From Hydrogenophaga sp. (lineage in GTDB: Bacteria; Pseudomonadota; Gammaproteobacteria; Burkholderiales; Burkholderiaceae_C), in the NCBI GenBank assembly GCA_030653975.1, contig JAURYH010000011.1:1-52403 (forward strand): DNA of 52,403 nt. The letters run 5' to 3'. Every line of letters starts with the position of its first letter. Position 1 is the first letter of the stretch. Shown piece after piece: positions 8,464-18,696 of the stretch. A program made the position numbers and the translations under genes. Below the pieces are notes generated by a model, which saw only the letters and a list, made by a program, of their open reading frames with translations, searched no databases and had not been told where the DNA came from.

Positions 8464-9594
8464 TCAGGCGAAGAAGCTCTTGGCCTTCTCGAACCAGCCC
8501 TTGTCGTTCGGGCTGTGTTTGTAGCCGCCCTTCTTGAACGACTCGTCGAGTTCCTTGAGCAGCTTGCGCTGGTGCTCGGTGAGCTTGACCGGTGTTTCCA
8601 CGGCCACGTGGCAATACAGGTCACCGGGGTAGCTGCTGCGCACGCCCTTGACGCCCTTGCCGCGCAGGCGGAAGGTCTTGCCGCTCTGTGTGCCTTCGGG
8701 CAGGTCGATGGTGGCCTTGCCTTGCAGCGTGGGCACGTCGATCTCGCCGCCCAGAGACGCGATGGTCATGCTCACGGGCACCTGGCAGTGCAGGTCGTCA
8801 CCCTCGCGCTCGAAGATGTCGTGCTTGCGCAGGCGGATCTCGATGTAGAGGTCGCCCGACGGGCCGCCGTTCTGGCCCGGCTCGCCGTTGCCGCTGCTGC
8901 GGATGCGCTGGCCGTCGTCGATGCCGGCGGGGATCTTGATCTCCAGCGTCTTCTGCTTCTTGATCTTGCCCTGGCCGTGGCAGCTGGTGCAGGGCTCGGG
9001 AATGATCTTGCCGCTGCCGTGGCAGTGCGGGCAGGTCTGCTGCACGCTGAAGAAGCCCTGGCGCATCTGCACGACACCCTGGCCGTGGCAGGTGGTGCAG
9101 GTCTTGACGCTGGTGCCGGGTTTGGCGCCGGTGCCCTTGCAGCTTTCGCAGTCGTCCCATGAAGGGATCTTGATCTGGGCGTCCTTGCCGGTGGCGGCCT
9201 CTTCGAGGCTGATTTCCATGGCGTAGGACAGGTCGGAGCCGCGGTAAACCTGGCGGCCGTTGCGCTGGCCGCGGGCACCGCCAAAGATGTCGCCAAAGAT
9301 GTCGCCGAACGCGCCCGAGAAGCCGTCGAAGCCCTCGGCGCCCGGGCCACCGCGCATGTTGGGGTCCACGCCGGCGTGGCCGTGCTGGTCGTAGGCCGCC
9401 TTCTTCTGCGGGTCCGACAACATTTCGTAGGCCTCTTTGGCCTCTTTGAATCGTTCTTCGGCCGCCTTGGCCGCATCACCCTGGTTGCGGTCCGGGTGGT
9501 GCTTCATCGCCAGCTTGCGATACGCCTTCTTGATTTCGTCGTCCGAGGCGTTCTTGGGCACGCCCAGCACTTCGTAAAAATCGCGTTTAGCCAT
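8464..9594 (-). CDS. dnaJ: Chaperone DnaJ
   Basis: The 376-residue Hsp40 co-chaperone that delivers unfolded proteins to DnaK and stimulates its ATPase. All four regions are visible in order: a J domain (about 1-70) with the HPD motif at 33-35, a Gly/Phe-rich linker ([16 protein letters not shown]), four zinc-binding CxxCxGxG repeats ([32 protein letters not shown]), and the C-terminal substrate-binding domain. Length is standard. It is the last gene of the operon, 84 nt behind dnaK, with a hairpin in that gap and a terminator downstream. Confidence 0.98.
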   Translation of the reverse strand: MAKRDFYEVLGVPKNASDDEIKKAYRKLAMKHHPDRNQGDAAKAAEERFKEAKEAYEMLSDPQKKAAYDQHGHAGVDPNMRGGPGAEGFDGFSGAFGDIFGDIFGGARGQRNGRQVYRGSDLSYAMEISLEEAATGKDAQIKIPSWDDCESCKGTGAKPGTSVKTCTTCHGQGVVQMRQGFFSVQQTCPHCHGSGKIIPEPCTSCHGQGKIKKQKTLEIKIPAGIDDGQRIRSSGNGEPGQNGGPSGDLYIEIRLRKHDIFEREGDDLHCQVPVSMTIASLGGEIDVPTLQGKATIDLPEGTQSGKTFRLRGKGVKGVRSSYPGDLYCHVAVETPVKLTEHQRKLLKELDESFKKGGYKHSPNDKGWFEKAKSFFA

Positions 9595-9624
9595 GGTCTT
9601 TTGCAGATCTGTTTGAACACAAAC

Positions 9625-9650
9625 GCCGCGTCAGGTTGCCCAGACGCGGC
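9625..9650 (-). other. GC-rich hairpin between dnaK and dnaJ
   Basis: GCCGCGTC and GACGCGGC form a perfect 8-bp stem with a 10-nt loop. There is no real T-run after it, so it is more likely a partial terminator or an mRNA-processing stem that lowers dnaJ output relative to dnaK. Confidence 0.5.
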
Positions 9651-9678
9651 GGCGGCTTGAATGCCATCGAAATGGCGA

Positions 9679-11616
<1,938 letters not shown>

Positions 11617-11735
11617 TTGTGTGCTCCGGTTCTAAAAAATGAATGTTGAAAAGGGTGTGGATGCGGTGTGCATCCCTTGTGGAAGATGTGTGGATAACTC
11701 AGCCGCTTTTCAAGGCCTCACCCACACAAATGCCG

Positions 11736-12296
11736 TTATTTGGGCGCGGCCACGGTGACCAGGGCCGGGCGCAGCACGCGGTCGGCGATCAGGTAACCTT
11801 TTTGCAGCACGGCGACCACGGTGTTGGCCTCCTGCTCGGCGGGCACCATGCTGATGGCCTGGTGCTGGTGGGGGTCGAATTTGCTGCCGGCGGCGGGGGC
11901 GATTTCGAGCACCTTGTGGCGCTCCAGCGCGCTCTTGAGCTGCTTGAGCGTGGCTTCGGAGCCTTCGCGCAGCTGTTCCCGCGTGGCTTCCTGGATGCCC
12001 AGGCCCGCTTCAAGGCTGTCGGCGACGGCCAGCAGGCTCTCGGCAAAACTTTCCACCGCAAACTTGCGCGCTTTGCTGATGTCGTCTTCGGCGCGGCGGC
12101 GGGCGTTTTCGGCCTCGGCCTTGGCGCGCAGGAACTGGTCGGCCAGGTCGGTGTTCTTGGCCTTGAGTTCGGTGACTTCGTTGGTCAGGGCGGCCAGCGC
12201 ATCGGCTTCGGCCACGGCCGCCGCAGCGGGGGCTTCTTCCGCGTTGAGGGGCGAGGTGTGCTCGGGGGCGGCGGCGGGGTTCGGTGGTTGGATCAT
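11736..12296 (-). CDS. grpE: Nucleotide exchange factor GrpE
   Basis: The 186-residue exchange factor that releases ADP from DnaK. The N-terminal third is acidic and Ala-rich, followed by a long helix likely to form the dimer coiled coil (about 40-95), the [17 protein letters not shown] stretch typical of GrpE, and the C-terminal beta domain with FDPHQHQAI. The ATG at 12296 is used; an in-frame TTG at 12329 is less likely. It is the first gene of the operon, behind a sigma-32-like promoter. Confidence 0.97.
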   Translation of the reverse strand: MIQPPNPAAAPEHTSPLNAEEAPAAAAVAEADALAALTNEVTELKAKNTDLADQFLRAKAEAENARRRAEDDISKARKFAVESFAESLLAVADSLEAGLGIQEATREQLREGSEATLKQLKSALERHKVLEIAPAAGSKFDPHQHQAISMVPAEQEANTVVAVLQKGYLIADRVLRPALVTVAAPK

Positions 12297-12347
12297 GTCG
12301 ATGAAGAATGGTCGTGAAATCGATGGCAAAGCTTGCCGTGCGCGGTA

Positions 12348-12374
12348 ATTCGGGGCGGACTGGCCGGATTCAAG
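12348..12374 (-). promoter_or_regulatory. Sigma-32-like heat-shock promoter of grpE-dnaK-dnaJ
   Basis: On the minus strand CTTGAA (12369-12374) is followed after 13 nt by CCCCGAAT (12348-12355), close to the RpoH consensus CTTGAAA/CCCCATNT. The predicted transcript would begin about 45 nt before grpE. Confidence 0.65.
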
Positions 12375-12436
12375 GGGACTGGCGGCAAAAGGGCCCGATG
12401 CGGGTGAAAATTGGCGCTTTTCACAGAGACAAGTCC

Positions 12437-13291
12437 ATGAAACTCTTTCGCCACGGCCCGCAGGGTGCCGAACAACCCGGTCTGATCGACGCCAGCGGTG
12501 CGCTGCGCGACCTCTCGGGCGTGGTGCCGGACATCGGTCCGGCCACCCTGGGGCATGATTTTATGTCGCGGCTGGCGGCGCTGGATCCGGCGGCCTTGCC
12601 GCAGCTGCCGGCCAACACCCGCCTGGGCCCCTGCGTGGGCGCGGTGGGCAACGTCGTGTGCATCGGCCTGAACTACGCCGACCACGCCGCCGAAGCGGGC
12701 CTGAAGGCGCCCGGCCAGCCGATTGTGTTCAACAAGCACAACGGCGCCATCAGCGGCCCGAACGACAGCGTGTGGCTCGCGCCCGGCTCGCAGAAGCTGG
12801 ACTGGGAGGTGGAGCTGGGCATCGTGATCGGCGAGCGCGCCTTCCATGTGAGCGAAGCGGATGCGCTGAACCATGTGGCCGGCTTCTGTCTGGTGAACGA
12901 CGTGTCGGAGCGGGCTTACCAGACCGAGATGGAAGGCCAGTGGACCAAGGGCAAGAGCTACCCGACCCACTGCCCCATCGGCCCCTGGCTGGTGACGCCC
13001 GACGAACTGGGCGATGAGCAGGATGTGGACCTGTGGCTGGACGTCAACGGCGTGCGCCGCCAGACCGGCAACACGCGCACCATGATCTTTGGCGTGAAGG
13101 CCATCGTGAGCTACCTGAGCCGCTTCATGGCGCTGATGCCCGGCGACGTGATCCCGACCGGCACGCCGCCCGGGGTGGGCATGGGTCAGAAGCCGCCGGT
13201 CTACCTGAAGGCGGGCGACGTGATCACGCTGGGCGGGCGCGGGCTGGGCGAGCAGCGCCAGGTGGTGATGGACGCCCCCCTGCGTCGCTGA
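12437..13291 (+). CDS. Fumarylacetoacetate hydrolase (FAH) family protein
   Basis: A 284-residue metal-dependent enzyme of the FAH superfamily, whose members hydrolyse, isomerise or decarboxylate beta-keto acids, often late in aromatic or sugar-acid breakdown. The short N-terminal domain (about 1-70) is followed by the catalytic domain with [15 protein letters not shown], the metal-site acids in [12 protein letters not shown], and the conserved C-terminal [12 protein letters not shown] loop. The ATG at 12437 gives the standard N terminus MKLFRHG. Its product could serve the aromatic pathways nearby, but the substrate cannot be deduced. It is divergent from grpE, and the grpE promoter lies in the shared gap. 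Confidence 0.86.
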   Translation: MKLFRHGPQGAEQPGLIDASGALRDLSGVVPDIGPATLGHDFMSRLAALDPAALPQLPANTRLGPCVGAVGNVVCIGLNYADHAAEAGLKAPGQPIVFNKHNGAISGPNDSVWLAPGSQKLDWEVELGIVIGERAFHVSEADALNHVAGFCLVNDVSERAYQTEMEGQWTKGKSYPTHCPIGPWLVTPDELGDEQDVDLWLDVNGVRRQTGNTRTMIFGVKAIVSYLSRFMALMPGDVIPTGTPPGVGMGQKPPVYLKAGDVITLGGRGLGEQRQVVMDAPLRR

Positions 13292-13299
13292 CGCGGCTG

Positions 13300-13352
13300 C
13301 CCCCCGGAGGGGGGACCCCACCAGCGGCCGGGCAAAGCCCGTTCCGCGGTGG
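13300..13352. repeat. GC-rich intergenic hairpin repeat
   Basis: Two adjacent hairpins: CCCCCC/GGGGGG (13300-13314), and a stem CCCACCAGCGG with CCGCGGTGGG around an inner CGGGCAAAGCCCG palindrome (13317-13352). The inner motif with its GTTCC flank returns at about 51160-51175, so this is a dispersed repeat. Sitting between convergent genes, it may also end transcription. Confidence 0.6.
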
Positions 13353-13408
13353 GTGCTGGTCGGTTGCCCCTTCTCCGGCCGGATGGTCCGGGGTGAGGGT
13401 CAGGCGGC

Positions 13409-13744
13409 TCAGGCGTGAGGCTGGTGCGCGGCCGCGGCGGCGCGGGCCTGCTGGTGCGACCACTTGCTGGCGAACAGCTGCACGTCGTTCATGCGGCGGG
13501 CGAGATCGGCGCCCTGGCTGGTGAGCCGGTAGCCGTCGCCACCGTGGTCCACCAGATGGGCGGCGCGCAGCTCCTTCAAGCGGGTGTTGAGCGTGTTGGG
13601 GGTGACGCCGCCCACGCTGTCCTGCAGCAGGCGGAAGGTCTGGGGGTGGCCATCGCTCAGTGCCCAGATCACACGCATGGCATAGCGGGATTCCAGCAGA
13701 TCAAAGAGCTGGATCACGGCGGTATGGTGGTCTTTGGCGCCCAT
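13409..13744 (-). CDS. HxlR-type winged-helix transcriptional regulator
   Basis: A 111-residue DNA-binding protein. The pattern LFDLLESRYAMRVIWALSDG, then FRLLQDSVGGVTPNTLNTRL (recognition helix) and the wing LTSQGADLARRM is typical of HxlR/MarR-like winged helices. HxlR members often sense electrophiles or redox state through cysteines; this one has no Cys, so a different signal is likely. Its own promoter carries a perfect dyad, suggesting autoregulation. Target genes are unknown; the neighbouring FAH gene is a candidate. Confidence 0.78.
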   Translation of the reverse strand: MGAKDHHTAVIQLFDLLESRYAMRVIWALSDGHPQTFRLLQDSVGGVTPNTLNTRLKELRAAHLVDHGGDGYRLTSQGADLARRMNDVQLFASKWSHQQARAAAAAHQPHA

Positions 13745-13788
13745 GTTGTGTCTCCTGGTGCAGCCCTCTGTGTCGGGGCTTGAGAAAC

Positions 13789-13819
13789 ACTATACGGCGC
13801 CTGCTAGCAGTTTGCTAGC
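13789..13819 (-). promoter_or_regulatory. HxlR promoter with overlapping operator
   Basis: On the minus strand TATAGT (13789-13794) is a good -10, with a weak -35 TAGCAA 17 nt upstream (13812-13817). A perfect 7-bp dyad GCTAGCA-N3-TGCTAGC (13803-13819) covers the -35 and spacer, the position expected for a repressor site. Confidence 0.6.
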
Positions 13820-13840
13820 TGTGTGCACTGCAGCAATGTG

Positions 13841-13880
13841 GCGCAAATTCCAACGCTCCGGATATACCCGGATTGCGCGC
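13841..13880 (-). terminator. Nested dyad downstream of the MarR gene
   Basis: GCGCAA/TTGCGC outer arms enclose a TCCGG/CCGGA dyad (13857-13861 with 13868-13872), just past the last gene of the hydroxycinnamate operon. There is no strong T-run, so it is a possible rather than a clear terminator. Confidence 0.35.
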
Positions 13881-13887
13881 TTGGGGA

Positions 13888-14421
13888 CTACCGCTGATAC
13901 ACCTTGCGCAGCAGGGCGTTGAGCGTGTCCAGCTCGACGGGGGTCAGGGTATCGGAGACGTCGTGTTCCAGCCGGGTGGCGGTGAGCTGTGCCTGCTTCT
14001 GCAGTTGCTTGCCTTCGGCCGAGAGGTGCAGCCCCAGCGCGCGGCGGTCGGACGGGTGGGGCTTGCGTTCGATCAGGCCGCGCTTGTCCAGGTTTTTGAT
14101 CATGCCCACCAGGTTGGGCGGCAGGATGTCGAGTTCCGCACACAGCTGGCGCGAGGTCACGCCCGGGTTGTGGGCGATGAGCGTGAGCACCGAAAAGTCC
14201 ACCGGGCGCAGGCCAAAGGGCGCCATGCGCCGCAGGAACACGGTGATCACCGCCAGCGCGGCGCGCCGGGCGTTGTAGCCGAGCAGGGTTTCCAGGTAGC
14301 TGGTGTCCAGACCCGAGGAGGCCTCGGACACGCCAGCGGATGGGCTCGCCGGAGCGGTCCCGGCGGTTTTGCGGGGCGCCCGGGGACGGCGCAGGGTGTT
14401 GGCAACGGATGGTTCAGGCAT
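13888..14421 (-). CDS. MarR family regulator of the hydroxycinnamate cluster
   Basis: A 177-residue MarR-type winged-helix protein. After a Pro/Ala-rich N-terminal stretch of about 35 residues come the dimer helix, the recognition region VTSQQ-like TSRQLCAELDILPPNL, and the wing motif LIERKPHPSDRRALGL, where Asp-Arg-Arg is the family hallmark. In known hydroxycinnamate systems (HcaR, CouR) a MarR repressor is released by the hydroxycinnamoyl-CoA intermediate; this gene lies at the end of the same kind of cluster, so the same role is inferred. The GTTAT-N5-ATAAC palindromes at 21542 and 22547 are candidate binding sites. Confidence 0.82.
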   Translation of the reverse strand: MPEPSVANTLRRPRAPRKTAGTAPASPSAGVSEASSGLDTSYLETLLGYNARRAALAVITVFLRRMAPFGLRPVDFSVLTLIAHNPGVTSRQLCAELDILPPNLVGMIKNLDKRGLIERKPHPSDRRALGLHLSAEGKQLQKQAQLTATRLEHDVSDTLTPVELDTLNALLRKVYQR

Positions 14422-14466
14422 GGCACACAAGCATAGCGCGAGCGGCCGGCGCGCCATTGACTGGGG

Positions 14467-16179
14467 TCATGCTCCGTCCAGGCTGGCGCCGAGCATGGCC
14501 AGGCGCATGTCGAATTCGGGCCAGACCCAGCGCCAGAAGCCGGTCTGCGCGGCTTGCCAGCGCGGCGCCTCGGCCCCGGCGGTGGCGCCGATGCGGGCCC
14601 AGGCCCAGGCCATGAGCAGCATGGCGACAGCGCGCAGGAAGTCGTCGGCCAGCCAGTGGGCGAGGTCGGCGGGGGCGTCCTGGGCGGTGGCGCGCGGCAG
14701 CAGGCGCTCGCGCAGGAAGGCGCTGAAATGGTCCAGCTGTGCCCGCACACGCTGGCCCTGGGTGTCGTCGCCCAGATCGTCCGACAGCTCGGCCAGCAGC
14801 TGCAACAAGCCCGCACCGCCGTCGGGCAGGGTCTTGCGCAGCAGCAGGTCGATCGCCTGGATCTCGTTCGTGCCTTCGTAGATCATGGCCACGCGCGCGT
14901 CGCGCACCACCTGCTCGATACCCCATTCGCGCACGTAACCGTGGCCGCCGAACACCTGCAGGCAGGCGCTCGCGCCGTGGAAGGCCTGGTCGGTCCAGGC
15001 GGACTTGAGCACTGGCGTGACCAGGCTGCACCAGCGGCTGGCGCTTTCGCGCCGGGCGGCGTCTTCATGGTGTTTCAGGATGTCCAGCTCCAGCGCGGTG
15101 CGGTAGGCGATCACGCGTCCGGCATCGATCCAGGCGCGCTGTGCGTCGAGGATGCGGCGCATGGCCGGGTGCTGCTCGATCAAATCAGCTTCGCCCGCTT
15201 TCGCGCTGCCGCCGGGTGCGCGCATCTGGCGGCGATCCTTTGAATAGGCGTCGGCCTTCTGCCAGGCGGCGTCGAGCAGGCCGATGCCTTGCAGACCCAC
15301 GTGCAGGCGGGCGGCGTTCATCATCACGAACATCGCGTTCAGGCCCTTGCCGGGCTCGCCCACGATCCAGCCCGGGGCTTCGTCGAAGCGCATCACGCAG
15401 GTGGGGCTGCCGTGCAGGCCCATCTTTTCTTCGATGCGTTCGCAGAACACCTGGCTTCTTGATCCGTCTTCGCAGTACTTCGGGCAGAGGAACAGCGACA
15501 GGCCCTTGGGTCCGGGCGGGCTGTCGGGCAGGCGCGCGAGCACCAGGTGCACGATGTTGTCGGTGAGGTCGTGCTCGCCGCCGGAGATGAAGATCTTGGT
15601 GCCCGAGAGCGCGTAGCGGCCATCGGGCAGCGGCACGGCCTTCGTGCGCGCCAGGCCGAGATCAGAGCCGGCGTGGGGTTCGGTCAGGCACATGGTGGCC
15701 AGCCATTCGCCGGTGGCCACTTTCTCCAGGTACTTTGTCTTGAGTTCGTCCGAGGCGTGGTGCTTGATGCACTCGTAGGCGCCATGCAACAGGCCGGGCG
15801 CCATGGTCCAGCCGTGGTTGGCCGCGCTGAGCATCTCATAGAGCATGGCCTCCAGCGCGGCCGGCAGACCCTGGCCGCCGTCTTCCACCGCGCAGGCCAG
15901 CGAAGGCCAGCCGGCCTGCCAGAACGCCTGGTAGGCGTCGCGAAAGCCCGGCGGCATGGTGACGGCACCGGCCTTCCACCGGGCACCCACTTCGTCGCCG
16001 TCGCGATTCAGCGGGGCCACCACTTCGGCGACGAACTTGCCCGCCTCCTCGACCACCTGCTGCATCAGCGCTTCGTCGGCCTCGGCGTGGGCGGTCAGCG
16101 CCTGCAGCTGTGCGGGGGCTCGCAGCACCTCGCACAGGATGAAGTTCATGTCGTCGGTTCGGGGCTGGAAGGCGTTCAT
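14467..16179 (-). CDS. Acyl-CoA dehydrogenase (long DmdC-like form)
   Basis: A 570-residue FAD-dependent acyl-CoA dehydrogenase. This is longer than the usual 380-400 because of a C-terminal extension (about 470-570) typical of the DmdC-like class. The FAD/substrate motif CLTEPHAGSDLG and the C-terminal MIYEGTNEIQAIDLL, with the Glu in the catalytic-base position, are intact. In this cluster it could oxidise the saturated side chain of dihydro-hydroxycinnamoyl-CoA to the enoyl-CoA, so that phenylpropionates join the pathway; that is inferred from context. Start chosen at 16179. It lies between the thioesterase and MarR genes. Confidence 0.88.
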   Translation of the reverse strand: MNAFQPRTDDMNFILCEVLRAPAQLQALTAHAEADEALMQQVVEEAGKFVAEVVAPLNRDGDEVGARWKAGAVTMPPGFRDAYQAFWQAGWPSLACAVEDGGQGLPAALEAMLYEMLSAANHGWTMAPGLLHGAYECIKHHASDELKTKYLEKVATGEWLATMCLTEPHAGSDLGLARTKAVPLPDGRYALSGTKIFISGGEHDLTDNIVHLVLARLPDSPPGPKGLSLFLCPKYCEDGSRSQVFCERIEEKMGLHGSPTCVMRFDEAPGWIVGEPGKGLNAMFVMMNAARLHVGLQGIGLLDAAWQKADAYSKDRRQMRAPGGSAKAGEADLIEQHPAMRRILDAQRAWIDAGRVIAYRTALELDILKHHEDAARRESASRWCSLVTPVLKSAWTDQAFHGASACLQVFGGHGYVREWGIEQVVRDARVAMIYEGTNEIQAIDLLLRKTLPDGGAGLLQLLAELSDDLGDDTQGQRVRAQLDHFSAFLRERLLPRATAQDAPADLAHWLADDFLRAVAMLLMAWAWARIGATAGAEAPRWQAAQTGFWRWVWPEFDMRLAMLGASLDGA

Positions 16180-16225
16180 GGGGTCGCTCGGATTCGGGTG
16201 GTGCGGTCTGACGGATGCGGGGCGA

Positions 16226-16645
16226 TCAGCTGCAAAGCGCACGGATGTGCTCGGGCACGGGGATGGCCTTGATGCGTTCCGGATCGTCGGGGTGTTTGAT
16301 GCAGAAGGCGCGCGTCTCCGTGCCTTCGCACAGCACCGTGTCACCCCGCATCACGACATGTTTGTGGATCAGCACTTTCTCGCGCCATTCGATGACGCTG
16401 GTGTGGATCTGCAGCCGTTCGCCGTAGGTGGCGGGGCGCATGAACCTGGTGTTGATCTCCAGCAGCGGGGTGCCGATGATGCCCGTGGTCTTGACCAGCT
16501 CGCGCCACGGCGGCACGCCGCACTTGACGAAGAAGTTCAGCGACGAGGCGTCCATCCACTTCGAAAAATTGGGAAAGAACACGATGCCGGCGGGATCGCA
16601 GTCGCCGAACATCACGTCGACTTCGTAAACAATGGTCTTGCTCAT
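16226..16645 (-). CDS. Hotdog-fold acyl-CoA thioesterase (4-hydroxybenzoyl-CoA type)
   Basis: A 139-residue single hotdog domain. GDCDPAGIVFFPNF near the N terminus holds the Asp that acts in 4-hydroxybenzoyl-CoA thioesterases (D-x-A-G-I-V motif). Thiolytic cleavage of the side chain would give an aroyl-CoA, and this enzyme would free the aromatic acid (4-hydroxybenzoate, vanillate or protocatechuate). It overlaps the end of the upstream SDR gene by 4 nt (ATGA), so the two are translationally coupled. The exact acyl group is inferred from the neighbourhood. Confidence 0.86.
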   Translation of the reverse strand: MSKTIVYEVDVMFGDCDPAGIVFFPNFSKWMDASSLNFFVKCGVPPWRELVKTTGIIGTPLLEINTRFMRPATYGERLQIHTSVIEWREKVLIHKHVVMRGDTVLCEGTETRAFCIKHPDDPERIKAIPVPEHIRALCS

Positions 16646-17406
16646 CGCGGCGCCATTCTCAAGGCGCCATCAAGGCGGATCGTTTCGCCGTTCAGGTGGC
16701 CGTTGCTCACGATGTGCGTGGCCAGCTGCGCAAACTCTTCGGGCTTGCCCAAGCGCTGCGGGAACGGGATGCTCGCGGCCAGCGATTGCTGCACCGGTTC
16801 GGGCAGGGTCTTCATCAGCGGCGTGAGGAACAGGCCGGGCGCGATGGTGCAGACGCGGATGCCGTGTTGTGCCAGGTCGCGCGCCATGGGCAGCGTCATG
16901 CCGGCCACACCGGCCTTGGACGCGCTGTAGGCCTGCTGGCCGACCTGGCCGTCGAACGCTGCCACGCTGGCGGTGAACACCATCACGCCGCGTTCGCCGT
17001 CTTCCAGCGGGTCGAGCCTGGCGCAGGCGGCTGCGAACAGGCGCGCCGCGTTGTAGGTGCCGATCAGGTTGACGTTGATGACGCGCGCGAAGTCTTCCAG
17101 CGGGGCGGCGTTGCCGTCCTTGCCGACCACGCGCTTGGCGCTGCCGATGCCGGCGATCTGCATCAGGATGCGCGCCGGGCCGTGGGCCGCTGCGGCGGCG
17201 TCGATGGCGGCCTGCATGCTCTCGGGGTTGCTGACATCGCACTGGCAGGCCACGCCGCCGATCTCGGCCGCGACACGTTGGGCGTTTTCCAGGTTGAGGT
17301 CGAGCACCGCGACCCTGGCGCCCAGGCGGGCGAGTTCGCGGGCGGTGGCTTCACCGAGGCCGGAGCCTCCGCCGGTGACGAGGGCGGTTTGTCCCTGGAT
17401 GTTCAT
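16642..17406 (-). CDS. SDR family 3-hydroxyacyl-CoA dehydrogenase
   Basis: A 254-residue classical short-chain dehydrogenase. It has the cofactor motif TGGGSGLG, an acidic residue in VLDLN that favours NAD over NADP, the Ser in VFTASVAAFDG and the catalytic YSASK. It resembles the type-II 3-hydroxyacyl-CoA dehydrogenases (HSD10-like), including ATARELARLGARVAVLDL. In this cluster it should oxidise 3-hydroxy-3-arylpropionyl-CoA to the beta-keto thioester, the step done by CouN in Rhodococcus. The substrate is inferred from the neighbours. Confidence 0.85.
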   Translation of the reverse strand: MNIQGQTALVTGGGSGLGEATARELARLGARVAVLDLNLENAQRVAAEIGGVACQCDVSNPESMQAAIDAAAAAHGPARILMQIAGIGSAKRVVGKDGNAAPLEDFARVINVNLIGTYNAARLFAAACARLDPLEDGERGVMVFTASVAAFDGQVGQQAYSASKAGVAGMTLPMARDLAQHGIRVCTIAPGLFLTPLMKTLPEPVQQSLAASIPFPQRLGKPEEFAQLATHIVSNGHLNGETIRLDGALRMAPR

Positions 17407-17432
17407 GGTGGGTTCCTTGTGGGTGGGTTGAA

Positions 17433-18683
17433 TCAGGTCGCGGCGGTGTTCTCGATGAGCAGGGCGATGCCCTGGCCACCCCCGACGCAGGCGCTGGAGA
17501 TGCCATAGCGTTGGCCCGAGCGCTGCAGTTCGCGCGCCAGCGTCAGCGTGAGACGCACGCCGGTGGTGGCCAGCGGGTGGCCGAGTGCGATGGCGCCGCC
17601 GTTGACGTTCAGGCGAGCGAGGTCCAGGCCGAGTTCGCGGCCCACGGCCAGGGTCTGCGCGCCCTGGGCTTCGTTGATCTCGAAGCGGGCGATGTCGTCG
17701 AGCTTCAGGCCGGTGCGTTCCAGCAGCAGGCGGATGGCCGGGGCCGGGCCGATGCCCATGATTTCAGGCGGCACGCCCACGGCGGCGGCGGCGACGACGC
17801 GCGCCAGCGGCCGCTTGCCCCGGGCTTGGGCGTAGGCGCCGGAGGCCACCACGCAGGCCGCGGCCGCATCGACCAGGGCCGCGCTGTTGCCACCGGTCTG
17901 CACGCCGCCGTCGAACACCGGGCGCAACTTGGCCAGCACCTCCACCGGTGAAATGCGTGGGTGGGTGTCGGTCGCCACTTCGGTGAGCTTGCCCTGCAGC
18001 TTGATGCCGCGCGGCCGGTAGCCGTCGAGCTCGAACTTCTCGCTGATCACCGGCACGATCTCGCCGGCCAGGAATCCGCTCTCTTGCGCCGCCACGGCCT
18101 TGGCGAACGAGGCCGATGCGAACGCATCGACCTCTTCGCGCGTGATGCCGTATTGCTTGGCCAGGTTTTCGGCGGTCTGGATCATGTTGATGCCGGCCGC
18201 CGGGTCTTTCAGCGCTTCCCACATGTAGTCCTTGAAGCCCACCGGTGCGCCGAGCTTGAAGCCGGTGCGGTGGTCAAACGCGGCGATGGGGTTGCGCGTC
18301 ATGCTCTCGGTGCCCACCACCAGCGCGGCCTCGCAGGCGCCGCCCTGGATGTGCTCGCCCGCCTGTCGGAACAGCTCGAAGCCGGTGCCGCAGATGCGCT
18401 GCGCCATGATCGCCGGCACCTCCACCGGCACGCCGGCGTAGAGGCCGATGTGGCGCGGCAGGAAGAACTGGTCGAAGTCGCCGGGCGCCATGTTGCCGGT
18501 GACCACCGAGCCGATGTGATCGCCCGGCACGCCCGCGCGCTTCAAAGCTTCACGCGCGGCCTTGATGCCCAGGTCGGTGGGCGAGATGTGGCCGAGCGCA
18601 CCGCAGTAGTCGACCATCGGCGTGCGCACGCCGTCGAGGATGAACACGTCGGCGAAAGAATTGAAGAAGCCTTTGTTGGCCAT
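17433..18683 (-). CDS. Thiolase (acetyl-CoA acyltransferase)
   Basis: A 416-residue degradative-type thiolase. It has the nucleophilic Cys in QRICGTGFE, the His in NVNGGAIALGHPLATTGVR and the second Cys in SACVGGGQG. The usual NEAFA loop reads NEAQGAQ here, a small variation. It would split beta-keto-acyl-CoA with CoA into acetyl-CoA and an aroyl-CoA. The cluster also encodes a CouO-type hydrolase that does the same C-C cleavage with water, so two routes may coexist. The gap to the CoA ligase upstream is 13 nt, indicating co-transcription. Confidence 0.88.
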   Translation of the reverse strand: MANKGFFNSFADVFILDGVRTPMVDYCGALGHISPTDLGIKAAREALKRAGVPGDHIGSVVTGNMAPGDFDQFFLPRHIGLYAGVPVEVPAIMAQRICGTGFELFRQAGEHIQGGACEAALVVGTESMTRNPIAAFDHRTGFKLGAPVGFKDYMWEALKDPAAGINMIQTAENLAKQYGITREEVDAFASASFAKAVAAQESGFLAGEIVPVISEKFELDGYRPRGIKLQGKLTEVATDTHPRISPVEVLAKLRPVFDGGVQTGGNSAALVDAAAACVVASGAYAQARGKRPLARVVAAAAVGVPPEIMGIGPAPAIRLLLERTGLKLDDIARFEINEAQGAQTLAVGRELGLDLARLNVNGGAIALGHPLATTGVRLTLTLARELQRSGQRYGISSACVGGGQGIALLIENTAAT

Positions 18684-18696
18684 GGTGTGTGTCTCC

